Shown here piece after piece: positions 47,660 to 60,300 of a stretch of DNA of 64,000 nt (positions within the stretch are counted from its first letter, which is position 1; each line of letters begins with the position of its first letter). The stretch spans positions 33,830,428 to 33,894,427 of the forward strand of contig NC_080081.1 of the NCBI RefSeq assembly GCF_949987535.1. The letters are read 5' to 3'. The DNA is from Balaenoptera acutorostrata. Its lineage: Eukaryota; Chordata; Mammalia; Artiodactyla; Balaenopteridae. The notes below the pieces were generated by a model. The model saw nothing but the letters and a program-made list of their open reading frames with translations. It ran no database searches and had not been told where the DNA came from. The position numbers and the translations under genes are program-made.

Positions 47660-47860
47660 GGAGGGTGTGGGGTCTGATAGCCTGAGTTTGAATCCCGACT
47701 GTACTGTATCTTAGTGTGACCTTAATTGAATTATTTAACTTGCAAAGTCTCAGTTTTTGCATCTGTAAAATTGGAACCATAATAGCACTTAGCTTTAAGT
47801 TACTGTGAGGATTAAATAAAATAATACATGTAAAATGCCTGGCACGCAGATCTTAACCTT
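47660..47860 (+). mobile_element. MIR SINE
   Basis: 'gtctgatagcctgagtttga', 'atcccgactgtactgtatct', 'ttgcatctgtaaaattggaa', 'actgtgaggattaaataaaa' and 'gtaaaatgcctggcacgcag' are a well-kept MIR. Confidence 0.88.
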
Positions 47861-47979
47861 TGTTTTCATTGTTGCCAATCTACACATTACCTGGAAGGAA
47901 TCACTGTGGAGGATTCTGTCATATTCCTCTGTAGATTGACGGCTGAAGTGTTCTCAACATGGGTCATATTTGAAGGACT

Positions 47980-48013
47980 TATCTCTGATCTCTGAGTATC
48001 TCTGATCTCTTTC
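47980..48013. repeat. 17-bp tandem duplication
   Basis: Units tatctctgatctctgag and tatctctgatctctttc, the first 14 bases identical. Confidence 0.85.
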
Positions 48014-48384
48014 TTGTAAAGGTAGCATTAGGAATAAGAATAGGGCACATCTATGCAGTAGTAAAGTTTGTTGTAAGCAATTTTTCTCCCCATCTATTGC
48101 CACACTAACTTTTGCTTTCTCCTTTCCTCTTTCTTTGGGTAAGACCATCAAGTGCCTACATCTGCAATATAAATGTACCTCAAAAACTCCATTATGGAGA
48201 AAGCCTTGATATGATAGTGAAAACGATCGATGTTGTATGTGTGTAGGAAGCACAGGAGTGCCATTTGAGGCAGATCAGAAAGATTGCAACTATTCCGGAG
48301 CCTGGCAAAGGTAAAAAGCTCTTTCCTCTAAAAGTGGAATGGACAGAGGTATGCATTCAGACAACACTTGAGCTGGAAGGGGCT

Positions 48385-48580
48385 GGTAAGGAGGTCAGAA
48401 GACCTGTGTTTCAGTTAACTCTCTGCATTCTGGCAGTATGACCTTACACAGGTCATTTATCCCTCGTGATATTTAATTTTTTCATTCTTATAACCCTAAT
48501 ACCTGCCTCACAAGTGTCTAAGAATCTAGGAAATGATTTGATTTCACGTGAAAATCTGTGGAGATTATGAATACCGCCTA
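48385..48580 (+). mobile_element. MIR SINE, diverged
   Basis: 'aggaggtcagaagacctgtg', 'cattctggcagtatgacctt', 'acacaggtcatttatccctc' and 'ataaccctaatacctgcctc' follow MIR in sense. Confidence 0.7.
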
Positions 48581-48902
48581 CATGACAGTTATTCATAATA
48601 ATTTATTAGATAACTAAATAATAATTTAATAATGTCAAAGTTCTTCAAAACTGTGGAAGAATGGTAAGGTGAGGATGAATGAGAATGAGAAAGCAGGTTT
48701 TAAAATTTGAAACGATGTAAATTTAGAAGCAACTAACTAACCTAACAGTCTGGGTTTAGAATCTTTTTTCTACAAGTCTGTAGGAAATACAAGGAGCAAA
48801 TAAATAAAGGGAAGCACTATTTCAGATGGAAGGAAGAAAACCCAGGGAGATCACTTTTCAGGGGTGACATAGGTTGAAGAAAATACTTTGGAGATTTGGG
48901 GC

Positions 48903-48955
48903 AATAATGATAATAATAACAATAACAACAATATAGTAATGACAATAATAGTAGC
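48903..48955. repeat. Degenerate (AAT/AAC)n
   Basis: A run of AATAAT/AACAAC triplets, interrupted. Confidence 0.85.
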
Positions 48956-49084
48956 TAACATTTTCACTGTCTCATTTGCTTATTAAACCAAACCAGAATA
49001 TTGTGGAATGATTCCAGTACTGGAATGAAAAATCAATCCTTTAATTATGCAAAATCTTTGGAAGTGTCTTGTTTGATATCTATC

Positions 49085-49277
49085 TTGGTGGAGTAGGAAG
49101 GGGCAGGGAGAGCTGTAGAATGAACACCTGCAGAATAACTGACTTCATCTTCCGGACAATTAATGCTTGAAAGTTGAATCCAGAGTAGGGGCAAGGAGAA
49201 AGAGGGAGGAGAAAGAGTTAACGTGGAAGGGAGGGGAAGACTGATACTTCTCAGGCACCTACTATGAGCCAGTACCG
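49085..49277 (-). repeat. Dispersed repeat, copy B of an inverted pair
   Basis: Read on the minus strand: 'cggtactggctcatagtagg', a polypyrimidine run, 'cccctactctggattcaact', 'ttcaagcattaattgtccgg' and 'gcaggtgttcattctacagc'. This is co-linear with 45857-46045. The 113-codon minus frame at 49045-49386 crosses this repeat and is not considered a gene. Confidence 0.7.
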
Positions 49278-49696
49278 CGCAGAGCGCGTTATGTGTGTAC
49301 ACACGTTGTAAGGGATAAAGAGAGACCTCGTAGGTCTTTGGAATCCAGTTTGCAGTGTGAAAGTAATAGACAGCAATTGAAGACAACTAGAACACGCATT
49401 TCCTATTACAAAGTCCTAAGCTACTTGAATAATTTAGAATATCGGACTGGGTAGACCAGGACCAGACCCATTATGGTCATTCTTTCGTCCTTTTTCCCCA
49501 TTCTGAAATTTTCACAGAAGTCAGTAAGTGAACCTCTTTACCATTGGTGTTTGGGAACATACTTTCCCTGATGCTAAGAGGAGGATTCAGGTTTATTGTA
49601 TTCTTATTACAAATGATAGATCAGGAGTAACATTATGAAAGATGATGTGTTAAAACAAATAATAGTAATGTATTTTGGGTATCTGAAAGCACAGAG

Positions 49697-49838
49697 TGGA
49701 TCCTATATTTTCCTTCTCTTTCTTTCCTCTCCCTTCCTCTTTCTCCTTCTCCCCTCCCTCCCTTCCTCCCCTCCTTTTTTTTCCTTTCTTTCCTTCTTCT
49801 TTCCCTTCCTTCCTTCTAGTTCTTCTTCCTCTTCTCAA
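49697..49838. repeat. ~140-bp polypyrimidine tract
   Basis: Almost pure C/T on the plus strand ((CCTT)n, (CCCT)n mixtures) with very few purines. The frames on either strand encode only low-complexity S/F/L/P or K/E/R/G. Confidence 0.96.
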
Positions 49839-52237
49839 TAATCGAAAACTAGATAAAATGCTTTCCATGTCTTACACTTTACTCTGTCCATCACACTTCT
49901 TGTCACAAAATTTGATCTTTTATAACTGTTCAGTAATTAATTCTTATTATTATACTGTAAATATATTTTCCTAATCAGAGTAATTTCAAGGATACTCAAA
50001 CTACAATTTTCAGAAATAGGATTCATAATGTGATATTGCATTTATAGTCCCTGAACAGCCTCCGTCCTCTGTTACGGATTCTGGAAAGACACACAGACCC
50101 AAAAAGACTGTAGTGGCCTCTCATTTCTGACATGAAGCTAATTTTTAATAAATTTATCACTACGAGATATAAATTCTTATTTAAATTAAAAATTCCCCAA
50201 CTGTGAACTATTTCCCCAAAACAAGCTTCGTTCACTATATTTTTGGTAGACTCAGGGTAGACATGCTTTTCTCTAGATATTAGATGTTTAGATATATATG
50301 GGTTAAACTTAATACTTGCTTGCTGTGAATTTTAAACCTTGTATTTGGAAAAACAATTCTAGATTTCTTTTGCCTAAACTGACTTTGTCTGTATTGAATG
50401 CTTCCTATAAAAATTGACAACGCTTATGGTGCCGACAGCCAGAGAGCCTCTTAGGGCTGCACCAGTCTGCAATAAATGAAAAGCTCTTTTCAGACTGAAT
50501 TTTAGTTGTGTATTGTTATTTGTCTTAGAGTCCATTTATTAGTCCAGAGATAATGTGACAGTTGACTCTTACAGTAACACCGTACTCATTAGCTAGCTTG
50601 ACAGGGAGGTGCCAACATCCGCTGGAGATTGTATTTTATTAATCTTCATGGCTCATTTGGAAGCCTGGCTGGCTATCTTGTAATGTGCCCTCGTGCTGAC
50701 TGGGACAGGGTTGTGTAGCCATGCTTACGACTGAAGAATATAAACTTGCATGATAGGATCGTTCCCTTTCTTTGACCTGAAATGCAGACTAGTAAAGCTC
50801 ATGTGAAAGGCTGTAGTATCCAGTGAAAATTTCCTTCCTAAGAATCTGTAACATGCCTTCTAGATGCTAAATACCATTTGAATTTAAAACTACTCAGTGC
50901 TTGGTTGATAGATATGCTAAAAATCTGAGGATAGATTTAATTAAGTTTAAGGTGAATGCTGAAATGCCTTGAAGTAGTGATGTTTGCCATCATATCTTTG
51001 TTTCCTCAAATTATTTCTGTGTGTGTGTGGATAAAAATAGTCTTCTGAGTTGATCCAGATTTTTTTCAAACTTAGTGAATTTGTATAAATCATGCTCCTT
51101 GGGTCTTGGAAAAATCTCAGCTTGTGTTTGAGCAAGCTAAATTAAATATGAGTCATAGCTTCCAATGCTCTTATTCCACTGAGTTTTGTTTTCAGTTGGA
51201 TTTTTGTTGTATATTTGTTTAGGATTTTATTATACAGAGATCTCTTATAAGGTAGTTGCTTATTTTTTAAAAAATGATTTTGATAGTAAATATTTTGCAA
51301 GAAAGTTGCAAAATTTCCAAATCATCACACTGTGATGTCTTTCTGGACAAATAAGCTATTATTTGATTTCTAAACTCTACATGGAGTATCCTAAGTCTTT
51401 ATTCCTCAAAGAGTTTACACTTATTTCTTACCAATTCAAACGTGTTTCACTCCATATTAACTGAAAATAGATTTGATTTGGATGTTTTCTTTGGCACTAC
51501 GCTAATAAGGCCAATCAAGATGAGATTCCAAGCCTCAGAAAAATGAAATCAACATGTGGTTTAATTCTCACTACTAATACTACCCTGAAAGACTGTTAAG
51601 CTTCTGATAGAAAACAATAAAAAACAAGGAAATTCACTGTTAAAACGGGAACATACCATATGTCCTTTAATACCTAATTACAACAGGGGCACAATAAGAG
51701 AGTCATTAAACCTGCACCCCATTGTGCATAGGTATCAGAGGACATATGGTGCATTTCAACCATTAGTATGAATTTGATTGCATCTGTGATTTTCTGTTAC
51801 AGCTTTGACTGTATTTTCCTGAAGAAAATGTTGGTAGACATATTGGTCATTGAGAAGAATTGCCAACAATGAGAAATGGGACCATTTTTACCCCTCCAGA
51901 GATAGGTGATTATAAATTGCATAAGGGCCTACTAATAACCTTGCTTTCTCTTCTGGCTTTCAATGTCTTCTGGCGCATTATTTCCCTTGTTGAAAATTTC
52001 TCATTCAAACAAATTATTTTTACTCGCCAGATAAGGGAATTTGATCTGAGTCCTTGCAAAATACGCATTTCTCGCTAAATATTCCCCATAATGTGGTAGA
52101 CTTACATGCCTACATATTGAAAATTGTAGATGATGAAAGGGAGTACCATGTCTGTACTTTCTCTTCTTTTACTTACGGAGGTGGAATTAATAGTCAAAAC
52201 TGGTAATATTTTCTCTAGGGCTTAGCTTCAAAGTCAT
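49839..52237. other. Repeat-poor block
   Basis: No transposon recognised in about 2.4 kb. Bases 50400-50720 are unique and moderately GC for the region. No exon assigned. Confidence 0.35.
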
Positions 52238-52412
52238 GTGTGTGTGTGTATATACATGTGTGTGTATATGCCTATTTCTATGTATGTGTAAATGTCTATA
52301 TATTTCCTTTTCTGTCTGTATATATGAGAAACATATCTCTATATATACACATACACACAAATATATATATGTATGTATATATGTGTATATATATACATAC
52401 ACACACATACAT
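52238..52412. repeat. TG/TA/CA compound microsatellite
   Basis: (TG)n and (TATG)n at the left, (CA)n and (TACA)n at the right, so the tract is loosely self-complementary. The frames crossing it on both strands (H/T/Y/I-rich or C/V/Y-rich) are microsatellite translations. Confidence 0.93.
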
Positions 52413-52468
52413 TTGTAAGACAAATATCAGGCTTGAAAGATCAAAAATTAGTAGAGTGAAGGCCCCAG

Positions 52469-52500
52469 AAGGGTGAGAGAGGCCTTACTCTCTCACCCTT
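52469..52500. repeat. Perfect 13-bp inverted repeat (hairpin)
   Basis: Arm aagggtgagagag (52469-52481), loop gcctta (52482-52487), arm ctctctcaccctt (52488-52500). Exact complement, with 6 G-C pairs among 13 and a 6-nt loop. Confidence 0.93.
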
Positions 52501-52629
52501 TATCTCCATATCTCTAATACCTAACTTGTGGTAGCAACCTCACACTATAGTAACATGGTCATATAAGTGCCTAACACATTTAAGTGCATGTTAACTGTAA
52601 CTTGATTTAAATCCACTTCACATGATTTC

Positions 52630-53180
52630 TCTGTATTTCATCCATTCATCCATTCATTCTTTTCCATGACAATGTTTATCGACCCCCTATGATTTGCTGT
52701 GAACTCTTTTAAGTGTTTGGTCTACAACAGTGTGAAAAACAGACAAGCCTTTACCAACTGTACGTCCTCCTGGAGAAAAATAGTGAGACAAATATAGTGT
52801 AGTTTTTCAGATGCTGCTAAATGCTGTGAAGAGAATCAAGGCAGTGAAGGGGGTAAGAGTGTGCCAGGGAACTTGGGTAGGGGATTTGTTGCTTCTCTGC
52901 TCACGAGCCATATGATGATTAGAGTGTAGAAGGTGAGGGACCATCAGGGAGTCCTGGGCTTCATGTGACCAATGGAAACATTGGTCTCAACATAAAGGGT
53001 TGAGATTCGTCTGGAGGCAGATGGTAAGTGGGGAGGAGGTGGAAGTTGAAAGACAAAGTGGTGGGGTCTTGCCATGGGCCCCTGGCATTCTGGATCCCCT
53101 CTCCCACTCTGGTAAGAGGGTGACCTTATCCAAAACTCCTGGAGCATCTGGGTTTTTACTCGTGCCCCCAGAGTTGTACG
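52630..53180 (+). mobile_element. Possible old interspersed repeat (same type as 32765)
   Basis: 'cattcatccattcattcttt', 'acaacagtgtgaaaaacaga', 'gatgctgctaaatgctgtga' and 'atgattagagtgtagaaggt' have the layout of the repeat at 32765-33420, but the match is weaker and family assignment is uncertain. Confidence 0.35.
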
Positions 53181-54724
53181 GGGTGGGCCAGGCTTGGAGA
53201 CTTTTCTGTCTAGCTGTTTAATGCTAATGTTTAATGCTGTTCTTATCCCAGAACCGGGTTACAGATGACTAAAATTCTGAGGATATTTGCTACTGTTCAG
53301 GTTTGTTGCTAAGTATATTTTACCTATAGCTGGCAAATCATCACTTATTTAGAAAATTTGAAAAAATTCTAAAAAGTAAAGTTTCATGTTCCATGAAGTC
53401 TTAGTAACTGAGGAAGCTGTCATGTGTTAAAAATGTATCCTGGAACACTGCAATGAATTGTTTAGGCCGTAAATATTACAGATTGTCTTTGCTATAAAAT
53501 GCTAGTTTTATGACTATTTACACATGTTGGTCTCATTGGAACACATGCTTTTTTCAAAAGACTTCTACCATTTTGGTTTAGGGAACTTTACTCCTGTAGC
53601 TTGCTGCGTGCTAGGGAGTGGAATCAGACTAGGACCTGGTCCTAAACCCCAAATTACTGGAATTTAACTTCTTGAGTTTAGGAAATTCCTACAATAAATG
53701 CTATACCAAGAAGTGAAACTGAACACAAGATTCTTGAAGATGGTAGGTTTAGTATTATGCAATTATCAAGAAGTCTTGTCCATTTAAGTTTATATAATAC
53801 TTCTTATAGAACTTTTGAAGCCTAGAACTTTTAGCAGAGGTCAGGGAGGTGAAGGGGAACCTGTCTTAAAAACTGGCTTCAGTGGGTAAAAAGAGAAGAT
53901 TGGACAGTGGTGAGGGTTCACTATTCACTCTAATGGAGTCTTAACATAGAAGCCTAATTAATGATGTTTAAATATTGTTTCACTTCTCTTGATCTTCATC
54001 TCACCAGAAGCATTAAAGTCCAACTCATTGGGACATAATTGCAAGTCTATAATATATGAAGTCAAATACTCATCCAATCACTAAGGTATAGTTAAATTAT
54101 TTTTCAAGATTTTTTTAAAGGACCAACTTTTGACAAGTATTAAAAGGGGTGCATTTTACTAAACTTTTGGTGTGATTATGAACTGAGAAATTTTCTAGTG
54201 TGTATCACTGAACATAGGTCATTGTCTCTTACATTTGCTTAAACTTTGCATGAATTTCCCAAACTGGCAATTACATCAGAGACCAGTCACACTGAGGTGT
54301 CTCTGAGGCTTGTGAAAGTAGACTGAAGTTATCTTTCTCAGTTCTAAGCATTTTCATGAACGGAGTAGAACTTAATAAGTCAGGAGTCAACATTTAACAT
54401 TAGAGGCCTGAATTTGCAACTGAATGGTTGGAGGGTCGGACCCAGGCACTTTATCCCTCTGTGCTGATAACATTGTGAATGTAACTTTTGCTGCCTGCTT
54501 CCCAGTGCAGTAGTCAATGGGTTGTAGAAAGCGTTCAATGAACTAGGATAAAAATGCAAAAATATTATTAACATAACATAACTGAGACATTTTTATGTAA
54601 TCTACCTTGCACTAGTCACTTAACCAGCACCGTGATTCCTTAGCACTTATGAACACACCACTTGAAGCTATGATAGGTAATCCACCTGTCTCTGTTTTAT
54701 CGCCCCCTTATTATCTCTATTTAA
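53181..54724. other. Unassigned non-coding stretch
   Basis: No transposon or exon recognised. Confidence 0.4.
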
Positions 54725-54815
54725 ATACAGATTGTCCCCCCACTTGACTGTGAGTGCAACAGGGACAGGGACTTTTGGAACTGTATCTGGCCCATAGTAG
54801 ATGCTCAATAAATTC
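54725..54815 (+). mobile_element. L2 3'-end fragment
   Basis: 'ttgactgtgagtgcaacagg', 'gacagggacttttggaactg' and 'tggcccatagtagatgctca' then 'ataaattcttgc' match the L2 3' end well. Confidence 0.75.
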
Positions 54816-56283
54816 TTGCTATTCATAGGGGTGAGGACCGATCTCTGTACAGGGTAAGTACTCATTCAATGCTATTGTAATTGATCTGTTTGGCAGGATA
54901 TTTATTTATTGAGAAATTAAAAATTCAGTCTCTTTTTTTGCCTTCTTCTATACCAAGAAATTAACCAGAACTTCTTGTTCACTTGCTTCAAGGTCATTGT
55001 TTTGAAGAGCAGAAAATAGACTTCATTTGAAGATACTGCTAAACTGCTTCTCCTGCAGCCAACCCGTACTTACTACTGGTTTTAGTTTTCAGAAGCCAGC
55101 TCTCTTTCAGGACATTATGACAGATTCCATCAGAGGGGACAACTGGTGGGAAAAATGCTCAGAGAATGAAAGGTGGGAGTGGCTGCATCTGGATTAGAGA
55201 GTGAGTCCTCAAGACTAAGAAGGAACGGACCATATTCCTTGGTCCCTTGGCAACATACAGGACTTGGTGGGAAGGTTTATGGTGCATCTCAGGGGCAGGG
55301 CTCTTGGCACTGGGACTTCAGGCTTTATTAGAATTCCTGTGACCTAGCAGCTGAGCATCCAGCCCTCCCACCACCAATCAGAGAACATTCAGGTTAAGAC
55401 AATAGCAAAGAGTGACCGAGTGTCTTGAAGACCAGTAAACATCTTTCATAATGACTCTGCTTCCTGAAGCTCCCTGAGATCCCCAGAACAAGTGGATAAT
55501 GAAGAACACCCTATAGTAAAATAAGAAAACTGTTTTTAAAAGGCTTATCTAAAACATGACACCAAGACTATGGCTGCACAGACCAAGTGAAGTGCAAACA
55601 ATAGGTGCTATGGAAATGAGATCAAAATAGATATCCCATGGGGAGATTTAGGGATTGAAATCCAAACCCCCTTCCAGACTTTCTCAATTTTTTTCCTGAA
55701 GTATCTCCACAATTCCTCTTTTGGACATTGGTTGTCTGCCAGAATCTGAACCTAACCTGCTTTTCAAGGCTTATTTCCAATTACACTCTTCCCACATTTG
55801 ACCACATCCAAGTTTGTTTTATTCTCCAACATCTTCCCATGTAAGCTAGGAGCTTTGAGTGGCCACACTGGAATCATATTGTTTTGAGGGCTTTGTAACT
55901 CGATGTCACTGTGGTAAATCTGAATCAAGTGTCTTGGCTACTCAAATAGTTTCATTTCCTATTAAAAAAGGAGTAAGTATGGATGTGAAGAAGAAGAGTA
56001 ATATTTGTCTTCATTTTTGAGATGATTAGTAATTCTGAAAAAATTAGTACTGTTCATGTAACATGTAGGCATTTACCTGAGTGGTTAGAAATAGGAGGAA
56101 ACATTGGGGAGAAGTTGGGATAAATAGAACACTAGGCTGGCCTGCCATGCACTGCTTGACAAGCCCTTCTTTCTTACTCTCTTCCAGGCGTATTCTCATA
56201 CTCAAGTATGAACCCTTCCAAAGGAGACAGATGCTGAAGTCCAAACAAGATGAAAAGTGACAACAGAGCTTGGAAAAATGATT
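54816..56283. other. Unassigned non-coding stretch
   Basis: No transposon or exon recognised. Confidence 0.4.
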
Positions 56284-56296
56284 AAGATCACCTAAG

Positions 56297-56448
56297 TGGG
56301 ACTTCCCACTGGTGGTCCAGTGGTTGACTCCATGCTTCCAAATCAGGTGGTGAGGGTTTGATCCATGTTTGGGGAACTAAGATCCTACGTGCCTCATGGC
56401 ACAGCCAAAGAACAATAAAAAATAAATAAATAAATAAAAAATACAAAG
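56297..56448 (+). mobile_element. Old CHR-1-like SINE, short form
   Basis: 'gggacttcccactggtggtc', 'cagtggttgactccatgctt', 'ggggaactaagatcctacgt' and an (AAAT)n tail. The B box is mutated (ggtttgatccatg). A 13-bp TSD with one mismatch is aagatcacctaag at 56284-56296 and aaaatcacctaag at 56449-56461. Confidence 0.9.
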
Positions 56449-56461
56449 AAAATCACCTAAG

Positions 56462-57224
56462 CTGTTAGGGTCCTCAGGACATATGATGGCCACTCTCCAA
56501 GCTGGGCACTCTACACTGAGGGCCTCTTGAAAATCAGTGTCTTTAGTGGCTTTTGTGACTTCATCTACCTTAGAAGAGGAAATGTTAAAACCTCTATCAA
56601 CATTTTAACCCTCACAATATAAATACAGAACCAAGCAAGACACACCATGTTTCTTGATGCACAGAAGGAAGTCTTGAAATGGCTATATTTTATTTTTTAT
56701 TTTGGTCCTTAATATATTGAGGTCTAAGTGTAACTTCTAGGGAGATTGGACCTCGTGGTTCTTTGTGACTTTAAAAGACAGCATAGCTTATTGCTTCTAT
56801 TGAAAACATGGGTCCATTTAAATTAGGAACTTGAATTCTCTTTAATCCTTCCTACTTTTTTTTTTTAAATGTATTATTCACTTTGAGTAAGAAATAAATT
56901 CTACATCATCTAGGTGTGTAGCCCTTTGAATACCTTTTGCTTAGGTTAAGGAACTACTTTAAAAAATTATTCTTTCCTACACATGCAGACTGTAAAAAAT
57001 TCAGTTTCAGTGTACCTTGTGAACCTACTATTGTTAGTACGCATGTTAGAACTAAGTTTTTAAAACCATAATTTAATACAGGGTGAAGCAGGTCATGAAG
57101 CAGACACGCTTATCAATGATTCAGAGGGAACTGAAATATAAAAGATAAAATCAGACACTTATTCTGCAGACATAATATGACTATATTGTTATGTTATTCT
57201 TCAATTTTAAATGAATTTTGGAGG
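56462..57224. other. Unassigned non-coding stretch
   Basis: No transposon or exon recognised. Confidence 0.4.
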
Positions 57225-57350
57225 AAGCAGTTAGAGTCGAGGAACATGAGTTTGCTTCCTGACATCATATAATAGCTACATAACCTTGGTCAAGATACTT
57301 AACCTTCCTTAGCCTCAGTTTTCTTTTCTGCTAATTAAAAAATTAGCACT
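57225..57350 (+). mobile_element. MIR fragment
   Basis: 'aatagctacataaccttggt', 'caagatacttaaccttcctt' and 'agcctcagttttcttttctg' are the MIR core. Confidence 0.75.
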
Positions 57351-60300
57351 AAGCTAATTTCATTCATAAGGTTTCTTGCCATCCATACTGATACATCCTA
57401 ATCAATGCATTTTTTGAGGCCAAAATTTTATTTTAAGGGAAACTTCTGACTAATGGTTTGATATGGCACAAATGAACTGTAGTTGGCATTTTAACTATCT
57501 GGAATGTTCTATTTTATCTCCTCAGAAGAAAAGTCATAATTGTTGAAGGTCACACACGGGCTTTTATCAAACGAAGAGATGAGAGAGGCATACTGTAACG
57601 ATTGTTTCTTTTCTGCATTTGTAACCTGTCCTGGTGATAAAAGATAGGCTCTAAAGCAATTAAGTTTGGGAATGGTAAGGTGAATATATATTATCAAAGA
57701 TAATAAAACCATATAAAAGTTTTCAATTATTCCTGAGATCTTTGAGTTGAGCAAACTTGACAACGAAAGAGTTTAAGGTGGTTTAAGGTGTCACTGGTCA
57801 CTTTCATTTTTAGGGTCATTTAAATATTATGCTTATGAAAAGAAAATGGAATAAAGTATTATCCTGTTAATGAACTTAAAGGTAGATCCTGGTAGAAATA
57901 TATAATAAATAAATACAATGTCAAGTTAGAAAAAATGTTGTAGTTTCATGTTGTTGGTTTGCAAATTGAATTTTTACATAAAATTTACACTAAATGGAAC
58001 CTCATTATATAGTGATGAGGTCCAGTATGATCCAAATCATTAAAATCACTGTACTGCTTAATGATTCACTAAGTGGTACCACAGTGCCATAAATTTAGCA
58101 CTAGTTTCATGATTCAAAACACCAGACTGAGACACCAGCAAATCGTATGTGGATCATTAAATTTACAATGAATGTCAGAGATGAAATAAGGGGGAAAAAA
58201 CACTTCGAGAGTTAGGGATAATATGTGCTCTAAGGTGACATACATCAAGATAAATGATCTTATACCGCTTGTGCTTGGATAATAATGGGGGGTAGTTTTT
58301 TTTGTTATTCCTCATTTCATAATTTCCAGAGGGGCTGGAAGTCTAAACTCCTACGAATTAAAGCAGCTGTCACTTTTTGACTACCCTGTGATCTGTGTCA
58401 TTTATATTTATAATATATACATGTATATATGCCATTACATTTTAAACTTAGCTGATTTTGCTTACACATTATGGCTCAACTAATTTCCTATCAGATTAGT
58501 TCAAAATGATTTTTATGGTTGGATGAAATTTGGACTGGGATTCCATGAAAGCTACTAAGAATATAAGGTTTAATTCTGAAATCATTAATGATGTTTTAAA
58601 TTGCACCCTTCATGAATCTCAGCATTGTCTTAGTGTTTACCCTCCAGTATTTATTTGTGTGAAAATCTGTGTATTGCAACTTATAAAATATAAAATTAAA
58701 TATGTTAAGTATAAGCTGGATCCTCACAATCCATAAGTTTTGCTGCTTAGGGAACAGGGGAATTCACATTTGAGAGTACTTTTCTTGCATATATGATTTG
58801 GAATATGAAAGGCGATCCTTCCTTTGGGCCAGAAGTAGATCTGGCCACAGCCCTTTTATATAGAATAGAGTATGTAAGACATTATGATTTTTAATAGCTT
58901 AACACTGAAAAGCTCAGCAAATAGCTATGTGGTATCTCTAACACATTGTTAGCCAAGAGTGCTATTTCTTTGTCAGGAAAACACTAATGTTTGCCAAATG
59001 ATGAAGATTATGAGAGGCTGGCCTGGAGTGTTCAGACATGTTATACTAACTTCCGGATCTGGGGCAATTGATCAATCTCAGGGTGTAACGCAACCTATTT
59101 TAGACAATTATATCAGTCAATCACTGTGGACATTCAGATGAGAACCTTGCACACACGTTAACCTTTATCAAGCAAGGTGTACTGAATAGCCTCTGGGGTT
59201 AGGATTTTTACTTTTATTTTTGGCTTGCCTATTTACGTCCATTGGGAGAATGGCAAGAACAACGACAATTAAGTTGCTGAGAGTGCAAAACAGAACTGCA
59301 AACTTAGGGGGATTATGGGGATCCTGTCCTTTGTTTTCGTGATTTATCTGTTAGAAAGTTCTGTGAAAGCAAAAGCTATGCGCTAGTAAAGACAATTCAT
59401 AGAAGGCATATGGCAAACACTGCTTTCCTTTACTAGTCCAAGATGGAGAAGGATGGATTTTTTTCCTCAAGAGACAAGGATAGTTTGATTCTGGCTACTG
59501 GGCCCTGAAGTGGAACATTGAGAAGGAGATTATTTATTCCTTCTTGTAAAAATAAAAATGCTTTTGTTTGGGGGAAAAGTCCTATTGAAGATAAGGAAAG
59601 AGAAAATGTGTTCAATGAAAGCCTTTAAGATTGATTAGTCTGCTTAACCTTTGGGATTTTCCCCACTTACCTCAGGGATATGGAGTTTTATTCAAGTTGG
59701 CTAAATACTTAAGACATTTCTTCTTTTGGAAAGAGTATTATTAGTAGTAACCATAAAAATGAATTTGAACAGCCTCTCCCCTTCACCCAACATTTATGAA
59801 GGTCTTGGACTATCCAAGTCAAACACGGGACAACAAACAAATCAAATACTGAAAGACCAAAGGGAACTATAAAAAAGCCATGTATTCACTTTGTCCTTGA
59901 AACTATGAAAACAATTTCTAGAATAAACAGGTTACGAAAACAGGACGGGATATTCTGTCATCCCATGCAGGGCCTGCTATCTAGAAATTGCTTATGGCAG
60001 AGGCGTATAGACAGAAGAGAAGATAAAAAGTGCTATTGTAGTATTTCATAATAAGCCTTAGGACAAGACTGTAAAATGTGGCCGTTTAGTACAGCTCTGA
60101 GACAAAACAAATGGTATATAGCATTTCCCTGTTTATCCTGAAATCCACCTCGTGTCAAATGCTGGGCTCTGAAAGAATTTTCCCTCTTTCTTCTCTGCCT
60201 CAGAGATCACTCCTAAATCTATGTAAGAAGTATAATACCTTAGAAACTTTCCTGACTTACGTGCCCTAATAACAGATCAGTTTCCTTCTATCAGCACTAG

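Noticed and set aside
49045..49386. 113-codon minus frame
   Set aside because: Covers copy B of the dispersed inverted repeat. The homologous frame in copy A is broken and short.
52238..52412. CRISPR-like or satellite array
   Set aside because: Only di- and tetranucleotide repeats without distinct spacers. A eukaryotic microsatellite.
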